From Streptomyces spongiicola (lineage in GTDB: Bacteria > Actinomycetota > Actinomycetes > Streptomycetales > Streptomycetaceae): a stretch of DNA of 64,000 nucleotides. Both the position numbers and the translations under genes were made by a program. Under the pieces are notes generated by a model, which made no database searches, was not told the origin of the DNA, and was given only the letters and a program-made list of their open reading frames with translations. The stretch covers positions 62,001 through 126,000 of the forward strand of contig NZ_CP029254.1 of NCBI RefSeq assembly GCF_003122365.1. The letters are read 5' to 3'. Of the stretch, positions 33,524 through 43,857 are shown piece after piece (the stretch's first letter is position 1; the number at the start of each line of letters is the position of its first letter).

Positions 33524-33934
33524 TCAGGCGCAGGACGGGCACAGCCCGCGGTAGACGACCTCCGCCCCGGACACCGTGAATCCGAACCGCTGATCGGCCG
33601 GGAGGCGGTCCAGTGGATCGCCGGTCGGGCGGACGTCGCGGATGGCGCCGCAGCCGGAGCACACGAGGTGCTGGTGCGGGTGGTGCGCGTTGGGGTCGTA
33701 CCGCTTGGCGCGGCCGTCCGTGGAGACCTCCGCGACCTCGCCGAGAGCGACGAGTTCGCCCAGCGTGTTGTAGACGGTCGCCCGGGAGATCTCGGGCAGT
33801 CGCCGCGCGGCGCGGGTGTGCACCTCGTCCGCCGTGAGGTGCACGTGGTCGCCGTCGAGGACCTCAGCCACGACGCGCCGCTGGGCGGTCACCCGCCAGC
33901 CACGCCCGCGCAGCCGCTCCAGCAGGTCGCTCAT
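33524..33934 (-). CDS. furA: Fur-family redox/metal regulator (CatR/FurA type)
   Basis: 136-residue Fur-family repressor. The winged helix (residues about 1-80) has TAQRRVVAEVL and ISRATVYNTLGELVALGEV. Metal ligands are in HHPHQHLVCSGCGAIRDV and the C-terminal CPSCA pair (structural zinc). It diverges from katG; in actinomycetes such Fur paralogues (FurA, FurS, CatR) repress the adjacent catalase-peroxidase or catalase and are inactivated by peroxide. Here it probably binds the 518-bp region between the genes. Confidence 0.9.
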   Translation of the reverse strand: MSDLLERLRGRGWRVTAQRRVVAEVLDGDHVHLTADEVHTRAARRLPEISRATVYNTLGELVALGEVAEVSTDGRAKRYDPNAHHPHQHLVCSGCGAIRDVRPTGDPLDRLPADQRFGFTVSGAEVVYRGLCPSCA

Positions 33935-33995
33935 GTCGGTTCACCCAATTCGCGCTCGACGGGACGGCCGAAGTCTATCCGTGGATGTCCGGAAT

Positions 33996-34014
33996 CTGAT
34001 CGGATACGGATCAG
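33996..34014. promoter_or_regulatory. Candidate Fur-family operator
   Basis: CTGATC-N7-GATCAG, a 19-bp symmetric site 10 bp upstream of the proposed katG -35 box and 62 bp from the furA start. Its length equals a typical Fur box, although its sequence differs from the iron-box consensus. Confidence 0.45.
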
Positions 34015-34023
34015 GCGAGCTTC

Positions 34024-34051
34024 TTGACCTGGACTGCGTCCATCGTAGGAT
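34024..34051 (+). promoter_or_regulatory. Candidate katG promoter
   Basis: TTGACC (34024-34029), 16-bp spacer, TAGGAT (34046-34051), a good vegetative-type promoter in the only AT-richer part of the intergenic region. It predicts a start near 34058 and a leader of about 395 nt before katG. Confidence 0.6.
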
Positions 34052-34107
34052 CGGTTCCGGTGACAGCCAAGGGCGCAGAGGGCTCCAGCACGGCAGGAGA
34101 CGAGGAC

Positions 34108-34155
34108 ATGACGGGAACACCGCCGCCGATCCGCACCGTGCCGGCCGGCGGATGA
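34108..34155 (+). CDS. Possible 15-residue leader peptide upstream of katG
   Basis: MTGTPPPIRTVPAGG, with AGGAGA 7 nt before its ATG and about 50 nt downstream of the proposed transcription start. Three consecutive prolines would slow ribosomes. Its stop overlaps an ATG (ATGA, 34152) opening an 88-codon arginine-rich frame to 34418 that I do not regard as a real protein. It may be a regulatory uORF or chance. Confidence 0.35.
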   Translation: MTGTPPPIRTVPAGG

Positions 34156-36684
<2,529 letters not shown>

Positions 36685-36813
36685 TTCGTAAATAGAACGC
36701 GTCCAAGGTCGAGAAGACCCGTTCGCCTTCGATTTACAGGCCAACAGGGTGGGGCTCGGCCTCCGGACTACTGATCCCGGTGCCCCCACCCGCCGGACCC
36801 GCCGGTGTCGGCG

Positions 36814-36930
36814 GGTCCGGCAGGTCCGGCAGGTCCGGCAGGTCCGGCAGGTCCCGCAGGTCCGGCAGGTCCGGCAGGTCCGGCAGGTCCGGCAGGTCCG
36901 GCGGGTCCGGCGGGTCCGGCAGGTCTGGGA
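36814..36930. repeat. 9-bp tandem repeat GGTCCGGCA
   Basis: About twelve head-to-tail copies of (G)GTCCGGCAG with a few GGTCCGGCGG and GGTCCCGCA variants. In one frame this would read as a collagen-like Gly-Pro-Ala repeat, but no start signal or surrounding gene supports translation. Confidence 0.9.
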
Positions 36931-37229
36931 GCCCCCGCCGCAGCGGACGGCGCACCCTGCGGGACACGGGGTGCGCCGTCCGTACCGTCCGTGCCGCCGT
37001 GCGGTTGCGGAAGCCCGGCCCGCCGCACCCGTGCCGGCCACGGCTCCCGGTGCGGCGGGCCCGTCGCCGTCGTAGTGCCCGGGCGCTGGCGCACGGCCCC
37101 GCACGGCTGCCGCGAGGGCCCCGTCCCCGCCCGGCGCGGGCGCGGCCCTCGCGGCCGCCGCGGCCCGCACGGGAACGCCGCTCGCGGTCCCCGACCGCCC
37201 GGCCGCATATCCGCCGGGCCGGACAAGCC

Positions 37230-37278
37230 ACCCGTCCACGTGCCACCCGTCCACGTGCCACCCGTCCCCGTGCCGTCC
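37230..37278. repeat. 16-bp tandem repeat CCACCCGTCCACGTGC
   Basis: Three copies, the last with CCCGTG in place of CACGTG. Confidence 0.8.
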
Positions 37279-37315
37279 GGTTGCCGGAGACCCGGCCGGT
37301 TGCGGGAGACCCTGC

Positions 37316-37371
37316 CGGGTTCGGCGGACCGGGCGGGTTCGGCGGACCGGGCGGGTTCGGCGGACCGGGCG
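37316..37371. repeat. 18-bp tandem repeat GGGTTCGGCGGACCGGGC
   Basis: Three exact copies upstream of pyc. Confidence 0.85.
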
Positions 37372-37495
37372 ACGTGACCAACGCAACGCCGCGCGGGTGC
37401 GCCGACCACCACGGGACTCTTGACGCTACCGCCGGGTAGGGACTGGGGTGGCTGAGACCATGGGGTATGTCGCCACCAGGCTGAAGGGATCCAGG

Positions 37496-40400
37496 ATGTT
37501 CCGCAAGGTGCTGGTCGCCAACCGCGGCGAGATTGCGATTCGCGCATTCCGCGCCGGCTACGAACTGGGGGCGCGCACCGTCGCCGTCTTCCCCTACGAG
37601 GACCGCAACTCGCTGCACCGGTTGAAGGCCGACGAAGCCTACGAGATCGGCGAGCAGGGGCACCCGGTGCGGGCCTACCTCTCCGTCGAGGAGGTCGTGG
37701 CCGCCGCCCGCCGGGCGGGGGCGGACGCCGTCTACCCGGGTTACGGGTTCCTGTCCGAGAACCCGGAACTGGCCCGCGCCTGCGAGGAGGCGGGCATCAC
37801 CTTCGTCGGGCCGGACGCGGACACCCTCGAACTCACCGGGAACAAGGCCCGCGCCGTGGCCGCCGCGCGCGCCGCCGGGGTGCCGGTGCTCGGCTCGTCC
37901 GAGCCCTCCACCGACGTGGGCGAACTCGTCCGGGCCGCGCAGGACATCGGTTTCCCGGTGTTCGTCAAGGCGGTCGCCGGCGGCGGGGGGCGCGGCATGC
38001 GCCGTGTGGAGGACCCGTCCGCGCTGCGGGAGTCGATCGAGGCGGCGTCCCGCGAGGCGGCGTCGGCGTTCGGCGACCCCACGGTCTTCCTGGAGAAGGC
38101 GGTCGTCGATCCGCGCCATATCGAGGTGCAGATCCTCGCCGACGGCAGCGGGAACGTCATCCACCTCTTCGAGCGGGACTGCTCGCTCCAGCGCCGGCAC
38201 CAGAAGGTGATCGAGCTGGCACCCGCGCCGAACCTCGACCCGGCGCTGCGGGACCGGATCTGCGCGGACGCGGTGCGCTTCGCCCGGGAGATCGGCTACC
38301 GCAACGCCGGCACGGTGGAGTTCCTGCTCGACCGCGACGGCAACCACGTCTTCATCGAGATGAACCCGCGCATCCAGGTCGAGCACACGGTGACCGAGGA
38401 GGTCACCGACGTCGACCTGGTCCAGGCGCAGCTGCGTATCGCCGCCGGTGAGACGCTCGCGGACCTCGGGCTCGCTCAGGAGACCGTCACGCTGCGCGGT
38501 GCCGCTCTGCAGTGCCGTATCACCACCGAGGACCCGGCGAACGGGTTCCGCCCGGACACGGGCCGGATCAGCGCCTACCGCTCACCGGGAGGCTCCGGCA
38601 TCCGCCTCGACGGCGGCACGACCCACGCGGGCACCGAGATCAGCGCCCACTTCGACTCGATGCTGGTCAAGCTCACCTGCCGGGGCCGGGACTTCGGGGC
38701 CGCGATCGGCCGGGCCCGGCGTGCGGTGGCCGAGTTCCGCATCCGCGGCGTGGCCACGAACATCCCGTTCCTCCAGGCCGTACTGGACGACCCGGACTTC
38801 CAGGCCGGGCGGGTCACCACGTCGTTCATCGAGGAGCGGCCGTATCTGCTCACCGCGCGCCACTCCGCCGACCGCGGCACGAAGCTGCTCACGTACCTGG
38901 CGGACGTGACGGTGAACAGACCCCACGGTGAACGGCCGGCCCTGGCCGACCCGGTCGCCAAGCTGCCCCCGCTGCCCGCCGGGGAGCCGCCCGCCGGGTC
39001 CCGGCAGCGGCTGGTGGAACTCGGACCGGAGGGCTTCGCCCGGTGGCTGCGGGGATCGCCGACCATCGGCGTCACCGACACCACCTTCCGCGACGCCCAC
39101 CAGTCGCTGCTCGCCACCCGCGTCCGCACCAGGGACCTGCTCGCCGTCGCCCCGACGGTCGCGCGGACACTGCCGCGGCTGCTGTCGCTGGAGTGCTGGG
39201 GCGGTGCCACCTACGACGTGGCCCTGCGCTTCCTCGCCGAGGACCCCTGGGAGCGGCTGGCCGCACTGCGTGAGGCCGTCCCCAACATCTGCCTCCAGAT
39301 GCTGCTGCGCGGGCGGAACACCGTGGGCTACACGCCGTACCCGACGGAGGTGACCGACTCCTTCGTCCAGGAGGCGGCGGCCACCGGCGTCGACATCTTC
39401 CGGATCTTCGACGCGCTCAACGACGTGGGGCAGATGCGGCCCGCGATCGAGGCGGTACGGGAGACCGGTACGGCCGTGGCGGAGGTCGCCCTCTGCTACA
39501 CCTCCGACCTGTCCGACCCCTCGGAGCGGCTCTACACGCTGGACTACTACCTCCGCCTCGCCGAGGAGATCGTCGCCGCGGGCGCCCATGTCCTGGCCGT
39601 GAAGGACATGGCCGGGCTGCTGCGCGCCCCGGCGGCGGCCACACTCGTCTCGGCGCTGCGCCGCGAGTTCGACCTGCCGGTGCACCTGCACACCCACGAC
39701 ACCGCGGGCGGCCAGCTCGCCACCTACCTGGCGGCGATCCAGGCGGGGGCGGACGCGGTGGACGGCGCGGTCGCGTCGATGGCGGGCACGACGTCGCAGC
39801 CGTCGCTGTCGGCCATCGTGGCGGCGACCGACCACACCCCGCGCCCCACCGGGCTGGATCTGCAGGCCGTCGGCGACCTGGAGCCCTACTGGGAGGGCGT
39901 GCGCCGGATCTACGCGCCGTTCGAGGCCGGACTGGCCTCGCCGACCGGACGCGTCTACCACCACGAGATCCCGGGCGGGCAGCTGTCCAATCTGCGCGCC
40001 CAGGCGGTCGCCCTGGGTCTGGGGGACCGCTTCGAGGACATCGAGGCGATGTACGCCGCCGCCGACCGGATCCTCGGCAGGCTGGTGAAGGTCACCCCGT
40101 CCTCGAAGGTGGTCGGCGACCTCGCCCTGCATCTGGTCGGAGCCGGGGTGTCGCCTCGGGAGTTCGAGGCCACGCCCGAGAGGTTCGACATCCCGGACTC
40201 CGTCGTCGGGTTCCTGCGCGGCGAACTCGGCACCCCGCCGGGAGGCTGGCCGGAGCCCTTCCGCAGCAAGGCGCTGCAGGGCCGGGCCGGCGCCAAGCCG
40301 GTGCGGGAGCTGACCGCCGAGGACCGGGCGGGTCTCGAGAAGAGCCGCCGGGCCACGCTCAACCGGCTGCTGTTCCCCGGCCCGACGGGCGAGTTCGACA

Positions 40401-40870
40401 CGCACCGGCAGGCCTACGGCGACACCAGCGTGCTGGACAGCAAGGACTTCTTCTACGGACTGCGGCCGTCGAAGGAGTACGGGGTCGACCTCGAGCCCGG
40501 CGTGCGGCTCCTCATCGAGCTGCAGGCCGTCGGTGAGGCCGACGAACGCGGCATGCGGACCGTTATGGCCACGCTGAACGGCCAGCTGCGGCCGATCCAG
40601 GTGCGCGACAGGTCGGCGGCCTCGGACGTCCCGGTCACCGAGAAGGCCGACCGTTCGGATCCGGGTCATGTCGCCGCGCCGTTCGCCGGTGTGGTGACGC
40701 TCGCCCTGTCCGAGGGGGACGAGGTGGAGGCGGGCGCCACGGTGGCGACCATCGAGGCGATGAAGATGGAAGCCACCATCACCGCCCCGAAGGCGGGCCG
40801 GGTCGCGCGGCTGGCCATCAACCGGATCCAGCAGGTGGAAGGCGGCGACCTCCTCATGGAGATCGCGTGA
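37496..40870 (+). CDS. pyc: Pyruvate carboxylase
   Basis: 1124-residue single-chain biotin enzyme making oxaloacetate from pyruvate, bicarbonate and ATP (anaplerosis). Order: biotin carboxylase (about 1-450, starts MFRKVLVANRGEIAIRAF; ATP loop AVAGGGGRGMRRV; HIEVQ), carboxyltransferase (about 520-800, TFRDAHQSLLATRVRT, metal-binding HLHTHDTAG), PYC tetramerisation domain, and the C-terminal biotinyl domain with Lys1090 in EAMKMEA. ATG 37496 has AAGGGAT 8 nt upstream. It is a single-gene unit followed by the palindromic element copy B. Confidence 0.97.
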   Translation: MFRKVLVANRGEIAIRAFRAGYELGARTVAVFPYEDRNSLHRLKADEAYEIGEQGHPVRAYLSVEEVVAAARRAGADAVYPGYGFLSENPELARACEEAGITFVGPDADTLELTGNKARAVAAARAAGVPVLGSSEPSTDVGELVRAAQDIGFPVFVKAVAGGGGRGMRRVEDPSALRESIEAASREAASAFGDPTVFLEKAVVDPRHIEVQILADGSGNVIHLFERDCSLQRRHQKVIELAPAPNLDPALRDRICADAVRFAREIGYRNAGTVEFLLDRDGNHVFIEMNPRIQVEHTVTEEVTDVDLVQAQLRIAAGETLADLGLAQETVTLRGAALQCRITTEDPANGFRPDTGRISAYRSPGGSGIRLDGGTTHAGTEISAHFDSMLVKLTCRGRDFGAAIGRARRAVAEFRIRGVATNIPFLQAVLDDPDFQAGRVTTSFIEERPYLLTARHSADRGTKLLTYLADVTVNRPHGERPALADPVAKLPPLPAGEPPAGSRQRLVELGPEGFARWLRGSPTIGVTDTTFRDAHQSLLATRVRTRDLLAVAPTVARTLPRLLSLECWGGATYDVALRFLAEDPWERLAALREAVPNICLQMLLRGRNTVGYTPYPTEVTDSFVQEAAATGVDIFRIFDALNDVGQMRPAIEAVRETGTAVAEVALCYTSDLSDPSERLYTLDYYLRLAEEIVAAGAHVLAVKDMAGLLRAPAAATLVSALRREFDLPVHLHTHDTAGGQLATYLAAIQAGADAVDGAVASMAGTTSQPSLSAIVAATDHTPRPTGLDLQAVGDLEPYWEGVRRIYAPFEAGLASPTGRVYHHEIPGGQLSNLRAQAVALGLGDRFEDIEAMYAAADRILGRLVKVTPSSKVVGDLALHLVGAGVSPREFEATPERFDIPDSVVGFLRGELGTPPGGWPEPFRSKALQGRAGAKPVRELTAEDRAGLEKSRRATLNRLLFPGPTGEFDTHRQAYGDTSVLDSKDFFYGLRPSKEYGVDLEPGVRLLIELQAVGEADERGMRTVMATLNGQLRPIQVRDRSAASDVPVTEKADRSDPGHVAAPFAGVVTLALSEGDEVEAGATVATIEAMKMEATITAPKAGRVARLAINRIQQVEGGDLLMEIA

Positions 40871-41027
40871 CGGGTTGCCGCACTCCGCGGGGGGCCGGCG
40901 GTGAGGCGTCCCGCCGGAGCGGGCGGGGCGTCCGGCCCGGTTCGGCGGGACGCTCAGCGGATCGCCGTCTCCACGGAGTGCGGCAGCACCCCGTGACGGG
41001 TTGCCGCACCCCGTGACGGGTTGCCGC
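40867..41027. repeat. Direct repeats GTGACGGGTTGCCGCA
   Basis: Copies at 40867, 40992 and 41011, i.e. one before and two after the palindromic element. The first overlaps the pyc stop codon. Confidence 0.85.
40876..40985. repeat. Palindromic element copy B with outer inverted repeats
   Basis: Outer arms TGCCGCACTCCG (40876-40887) and CGGAGTGCGGCA (40974-40985) are perfect complements and enclose a 48-bp inner palindrome (40906-40953; outer 11 bp GCGTCCCGCCG/CGGCGGGACGC perfect). The inner part and the flanks GGGGGCCGGCGGTGA and GTCTCCACGGAG match copy A near ramR with about four changes in 48. It also serves as the likely pyc terminator. Confidence 0.85.
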
Positions 41028-41118
41028 ACCGCGTGACGGACGCTGCGCGCCGCCGGGCGGGCCGTCGGAACCACCACCCCTCGCCGCCCCTCGCCGCCGG
41101 CCCGCCACGAGCGGGCGA

Positions 41119-41139
41119 GGGAGGGGAGGGAGGGGAGGG
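41119..41139 (+). other. G-quadruplex-forming tract
   Basis: Five runs of three or four G separated by single A (GGGAGGGGAGGGAGGGGAGGG pattern) on the plus strand, between pyc and the fasciclin gene. Confidence 0.8.
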
Positions 41140-41155
41140 AGGAGGTGGCCTCCGC

Positions 41156-41191
41156 GGTCCCGGCGGCCCTGCGGGCGGGGCCGCCGGGACC
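41156..41191. terminator. 14-bp-stem hairpin
   Basis: GGTCCCGGCGGCCC pairs perfectly with 41178-41191 across an 8-nt loop, just after the G-tract. The rest of the gap to 41437 has no recognisable gene. Confidence 0.6.
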
Positions 41192-41437
41192 GGGGTCGCG
41201 CGGTGGCGCGCCGGGGTGGGCGCGCGGAGCTGTGGACGCGGGAGGTCGGGAGAGGTCGCGAGAGGTCGCGAGAGGGCAGGGCGCGGGCTGGGCGCGGGCG
41301 GGGCCGTGCACCGGCGATCATCCGGACGGTGAAAACGCCCGCCGGTGTCATCCGGAAGGCGGGGTTCCCGCGAAGAGTGAGATGTGGCGGACAGCACGAG
41401 GGAGTCCGCCGCACCCCTCCCAGCAAAGGTGAAACTC

Positions 41438-42019
41438 ATGACCACCGATCGCCTCAGGGGCGCCGCTCTCGCCGCAGCCGGTGCGCTCCTCGTACCGCTT
41501 CCGCTCCTCGCAGCCGCTCCCACGGCCCAGGCGGGCCCCGCGCTGGAACCCTTCGGACCCGGTTGCTCCGCGCTGCCGACGAGTGGTGCGGGCAGCCCGG
41601 CGGCGATGGCCGACCAGCCGGTGGCCACCGCCGCCGCGGAGCAGCCCGACCTGTCCACGCTGGTCAGCGCAGTGAAGAAGGCCGGGCTCGTGGACACGCT
41701 GAACAACGCCGACGGGATCACGGTCTTCGCACCCACCAACGACGCCTTCGCGAAGATCCCTGAAGCCCAGCTCAACGAGATCCTGAACGACCAGGAGCAG
41801 CTGAAGAAGATCCTGACGTACCACGTCGTCGGGTCGGAGGTCACCGTCGACCAGCTGCCCGACGGCCGGTTCAAGACCCTCGAGGGAGCCGAGCTGACCA
41901 CGTCCGGGTCGGGTGACTCCTTCAAGGTGAACGACTCGGCGACCATCCTCTGCGGCGACGTGGCCACGAGCAACGCCGTCGTCCACATCATCGACCAGGT
42001 ACTCCTGCCCCCGTCCTGA
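41438..42019 (+). CDS. Secreted fasciclin-domain protein
   Basis: 193-residue exported protein. Signal peptide residues 1-32 (hydrophobic core AALAAAGALLVPLPLLAAA, cleavage after AQA). The fasciclin (FAS1) domain covers residues about 68-192 with the hallmark blocks GITVFAPTNDAFAKIP (H1) and ILTYHVVG...VHIIDQVLLP (H2). FAS1 domains mediate cell-surface adhesion. ATG 41438 follows AAAGGTGA. It is a single-gene unit. Two cysteines (43 and one near 170) may form a disulfide. Confidence 0.9.
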   Translation: MTTDRLRGAALAAAGALLVPLPLLAAAPTAQAGPALEPFGPGCSALPTSGAGSPAAMADQPVATAAAEQPDLSTLVSAVKKAGLVDTLNNADGITVFAPTNDAFAKIPEAQLNEILNDQEQLKKILTYHVVGSEVTVDQLPDGRFKTLEGAELTTSGSGDSFKVNDSATILCGDVATSNAVVHIIDQVLLPPS

Positions 42020-42355
42020 TCGAGGCGGTGCGCCCATGGGCCGCGCACCCCACGCACTCCACGCGCCCCGGGAGCGCGGCACCGTGGCACCGTGGCGCCG
42101 GCATTCCGCCACACGAGTCGGCCCTGCCGTATGTACCGGACATCCGGTATGTACGGCGCGGCCGCCTCCGCCCCGGGCGGCCGCCCTCTCGCGCGGCCGC
42201 CTCCTCGCATGCCGCCTCCCCGGCGATCCTCCCCCTCGTTCGCTCCGTCCTGCGGGAACCTGGAGCCGGCCGCCCGGCGTTGACCGGGTACGGCACGCAG
42301 TGAAGCGCGGCCGACGACCGGCAGCGGACGGACAGCAGAAGCCGAGGTGGCACCA
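42020..42355. other. Intergenic region, no gene
   Basis: 336 bp between fasciclin and terB-like genes. An AT-richer stretch near 42125-42160 contains CCGTATGTACCGGACATCCG followed by CCGGTATGTACGGCGCGG (repeated GTATGTAC words), possibly the terB promoter or operator region. Confidence 0.5.
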
Positions 42356-42940
42356 GTGGCGATGTGGGACCGGCTCAAGGAGCAGGCCAAGAACCTCCAG
42401 CAGCCCCGGAACTCCCCGGGAGGCGGCGGGCACGGACAGGGGTACGGCCCCGTGGGGCAGGTACAGCACGGCGGTCGCGGACACGGTTCGTCCGGTGGTT
42501 CCAAAGCCCAGTTGATCGGGCTGTTCAAGTCCCAGCTCGCAGCGGTGAAGACCGAACTCAAGAGCGGCGCCTACCGGGACGCCAGCATGGCGATGTGCGC
42601 TCTGGTGGCCGCGGCCGACGGGCATGTCGACCCGACGGAGCGTCAGCGCGTCGAGGAACTCATCGTGTCGAACGAGGTCCTGCAGAACTTCCCGGCGGAC
42701 CAGCTCCGCCAGCGATTCCACCAGCATGTGGACCGGCTCACGGCGAACTTCGAGCAGGGGAGGGCGGAGGCGCTGAAGGAGATCGCCAAGGCCGCCAAGA
42801 AGCCGCAGGAGGCCCGCGCGGTCGTCCAGACCGGCATGGTCGTCGCGGGCGCCGACGGCTACGTCGAGCCCTCCGAGCAGCAGGCGGTCCGGGACGCCTG
42901 CGCCGCGCTCGGCATCTCACCGGCGGAGTTCGGCGTCTGA
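42356..42940 (+). CDS. TerB-like tellurite-resistance family protein
   Basis: 194-residue cytoplasmic protein. A glycine-rich flexible segment (about residues 20-50) follows MWDRLKEQAKNLQQPR; a TerB domain (about 60-192) follows, with acidic motifs AAADGHVDPTER and VAGADGYVEPSEQQA, the duplicated putative metal-binding loops of the family. GTG 42356 has GAGG 8 nt upstream; ATG 42364-type reading starts MWDRL two codons later. Members occur with TerD proteins in calcium-dependent stress modules; none is adjacent. Confidence 0.88.
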   Translation: MAMWDRLKEQAKNLQQPRNSPGGGGHGQGYGPVGQVQHGGRGHGSSGGSKAQLIGLFKSQLAAVKTELKSGAYRDASMAMCALVAAADGHVDPTERQRVEELIVSNEVLQNFPADQLRQRFHQHVDRLTANFEQGRAEALKEIAKAAKKPQEARAVVQTGMVVAGADGYVEPSEQQAVRDACAALGISPAEFGV

Positions 42941-42989
42941 GTGGCACCGCGGCCGCCGGCTCCCGCCACACGCGGAACCGGCGGCCGCG

Positions 42990-43090
42990 GAGGCCGACGC
43001 GGCCACGGAGGTACGGGAGCACGCGGCCACGGAGGTACGGGGCCACGGGGGTACGGGGCCACGGGGGTACGGGAGCACGGGAATACCGGC
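42990..43090. repeat. ~17-bp repeat GGCCACGGAGGTACGGG
   Basis: Five or six imperfect copies alternate with GAGCACGCGGCCACGG, right after the terB-like gene. Confidence 0.85.
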
Positions 43091-43149
43091 GGGGGCCCAT
43101 CGCCCTCGGGGCGGTTTCGCGCTCACGCGGTCGACGCCGGCACGCACCA

Positions 43150-43354
43150 CCCGTCGGCTGCGGCTGCGGCGCGCAGTGGCCCTGCGGTAGCCGAAGGGAC
43201 CGGGAGGTCCACGGAGGTCGCGCGCCGGTCTGTCGACGGGCAACTGCCCTTGACGGCATCGCCCTTGGCGAGCGCGATGGACATGGGCCCGCGGTTGACG
43301 TCGAGCCGGACACCGGGGAGGTATCCGGAACCTCTCGCGGAAGGTCTCGGGCAC
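43150..43354 (-). pseudogene. DUF4236-like gene with two compensating frameshifts
   Basis: GTG 43354 follows AAAGGAG and opens MPETFRERFRI. A +1 shift near 43320 then leads into LPGVRLDVNRGPMSIALAKG and RRATSVDLP, and a -1 shift near 43200 returns to PGPFGYRRATARRSR. The combined reading resembles small DUF4236 proteins (pattern F-R-K-S-x-R-I-x-P-G-V-R-L-N then G-R-R-T-T-S-x-D-L-P-G-P-F-G), as I remember the family. Both shifts are single bases beside short G/C runs. Function of the family unknown. The 3' end is not defined. Confidence 0.5.
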
Positions 43355-43852
43355 GGTCGCTCCTTTCGCCGCCCGCCCGTCCTCCCCCGGTCGTCGTCCC
43401 CCGCCCGTCTTCCCCCCGGTCGCCGTCCCTCCGCGGCGCGGTGTCCGCGGCGCCCGTGCCCTGCCCAACAGCCCTCCCTCCCGCACAGCCCCGATCCCGG
43501 CGGCACGGCCCTCACTCCCACACGGCCCTTCCTCCCGCACAGCCCTTCCTCCCGCACAGCCCTGAGCCCGGCGGCACGGAAACCCGCAACGGACCCGTTC
43601 ACCGGCGGCCCGAGGCGGGCGACTTGGGGCCGGCGGCGGTCGGGCGCCGCGGCCAGGACGGCGGCCTGCGGCAAGCCGGGGCGTGCCCGGGAGCGGGCGG
43701 TCCGGGCGGTCGCCCCCGCGCACGGCAGCACGGTCCGGCGGGGCGGTCGCCCGCGCGCACGGCAGCACGGTCCGGCGGGGCGGTCCCGCGACCGCCGTCC
43801 CCGATCGGGCAGCCACCGGCACGGCGAGTCCCGGCACCGCTGACGCCGGCAC
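43355..43852. other. GC-rich region left of the insertion element
   Basis: No gene is recognised. CACGGCAGCACGGTCCGGCG-type words are duplicated at about 43720-43780 and CTTCCTCCCGCACAGCCC words at about 43470-43560. The sequence GGCACCGCTGACGCCGGCAC (43833-43852) occurs again right of the insertion element (45848-45867). Confidence 0.5.
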
Positions 43853-43857
43853 CGTAA

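Larger units (their letters stand above)
36685..37495. other. Repeat-filled gap between katG and pyc
   Basis: 811 bp with no convincing gene on either strand. The AT-richer first 60 bp after katG may hold its terminator. The remainder is dominated by three separate tandem repeats listed next. The pyc promoter should lie near 37400-37490, but no clear consensus was found; TTGACG at 37420 is the best -35 candidate. Confidence 0.55.

Noticed and set aside
36734..37445. Collagen-like Gly-Pro-Ala protein encoded by the 9-bp repeat
   Set aside because: Each frame through the repeat is open, on both strands, but none has a ribosome binding site, signal peptide or conserved flanking domain.
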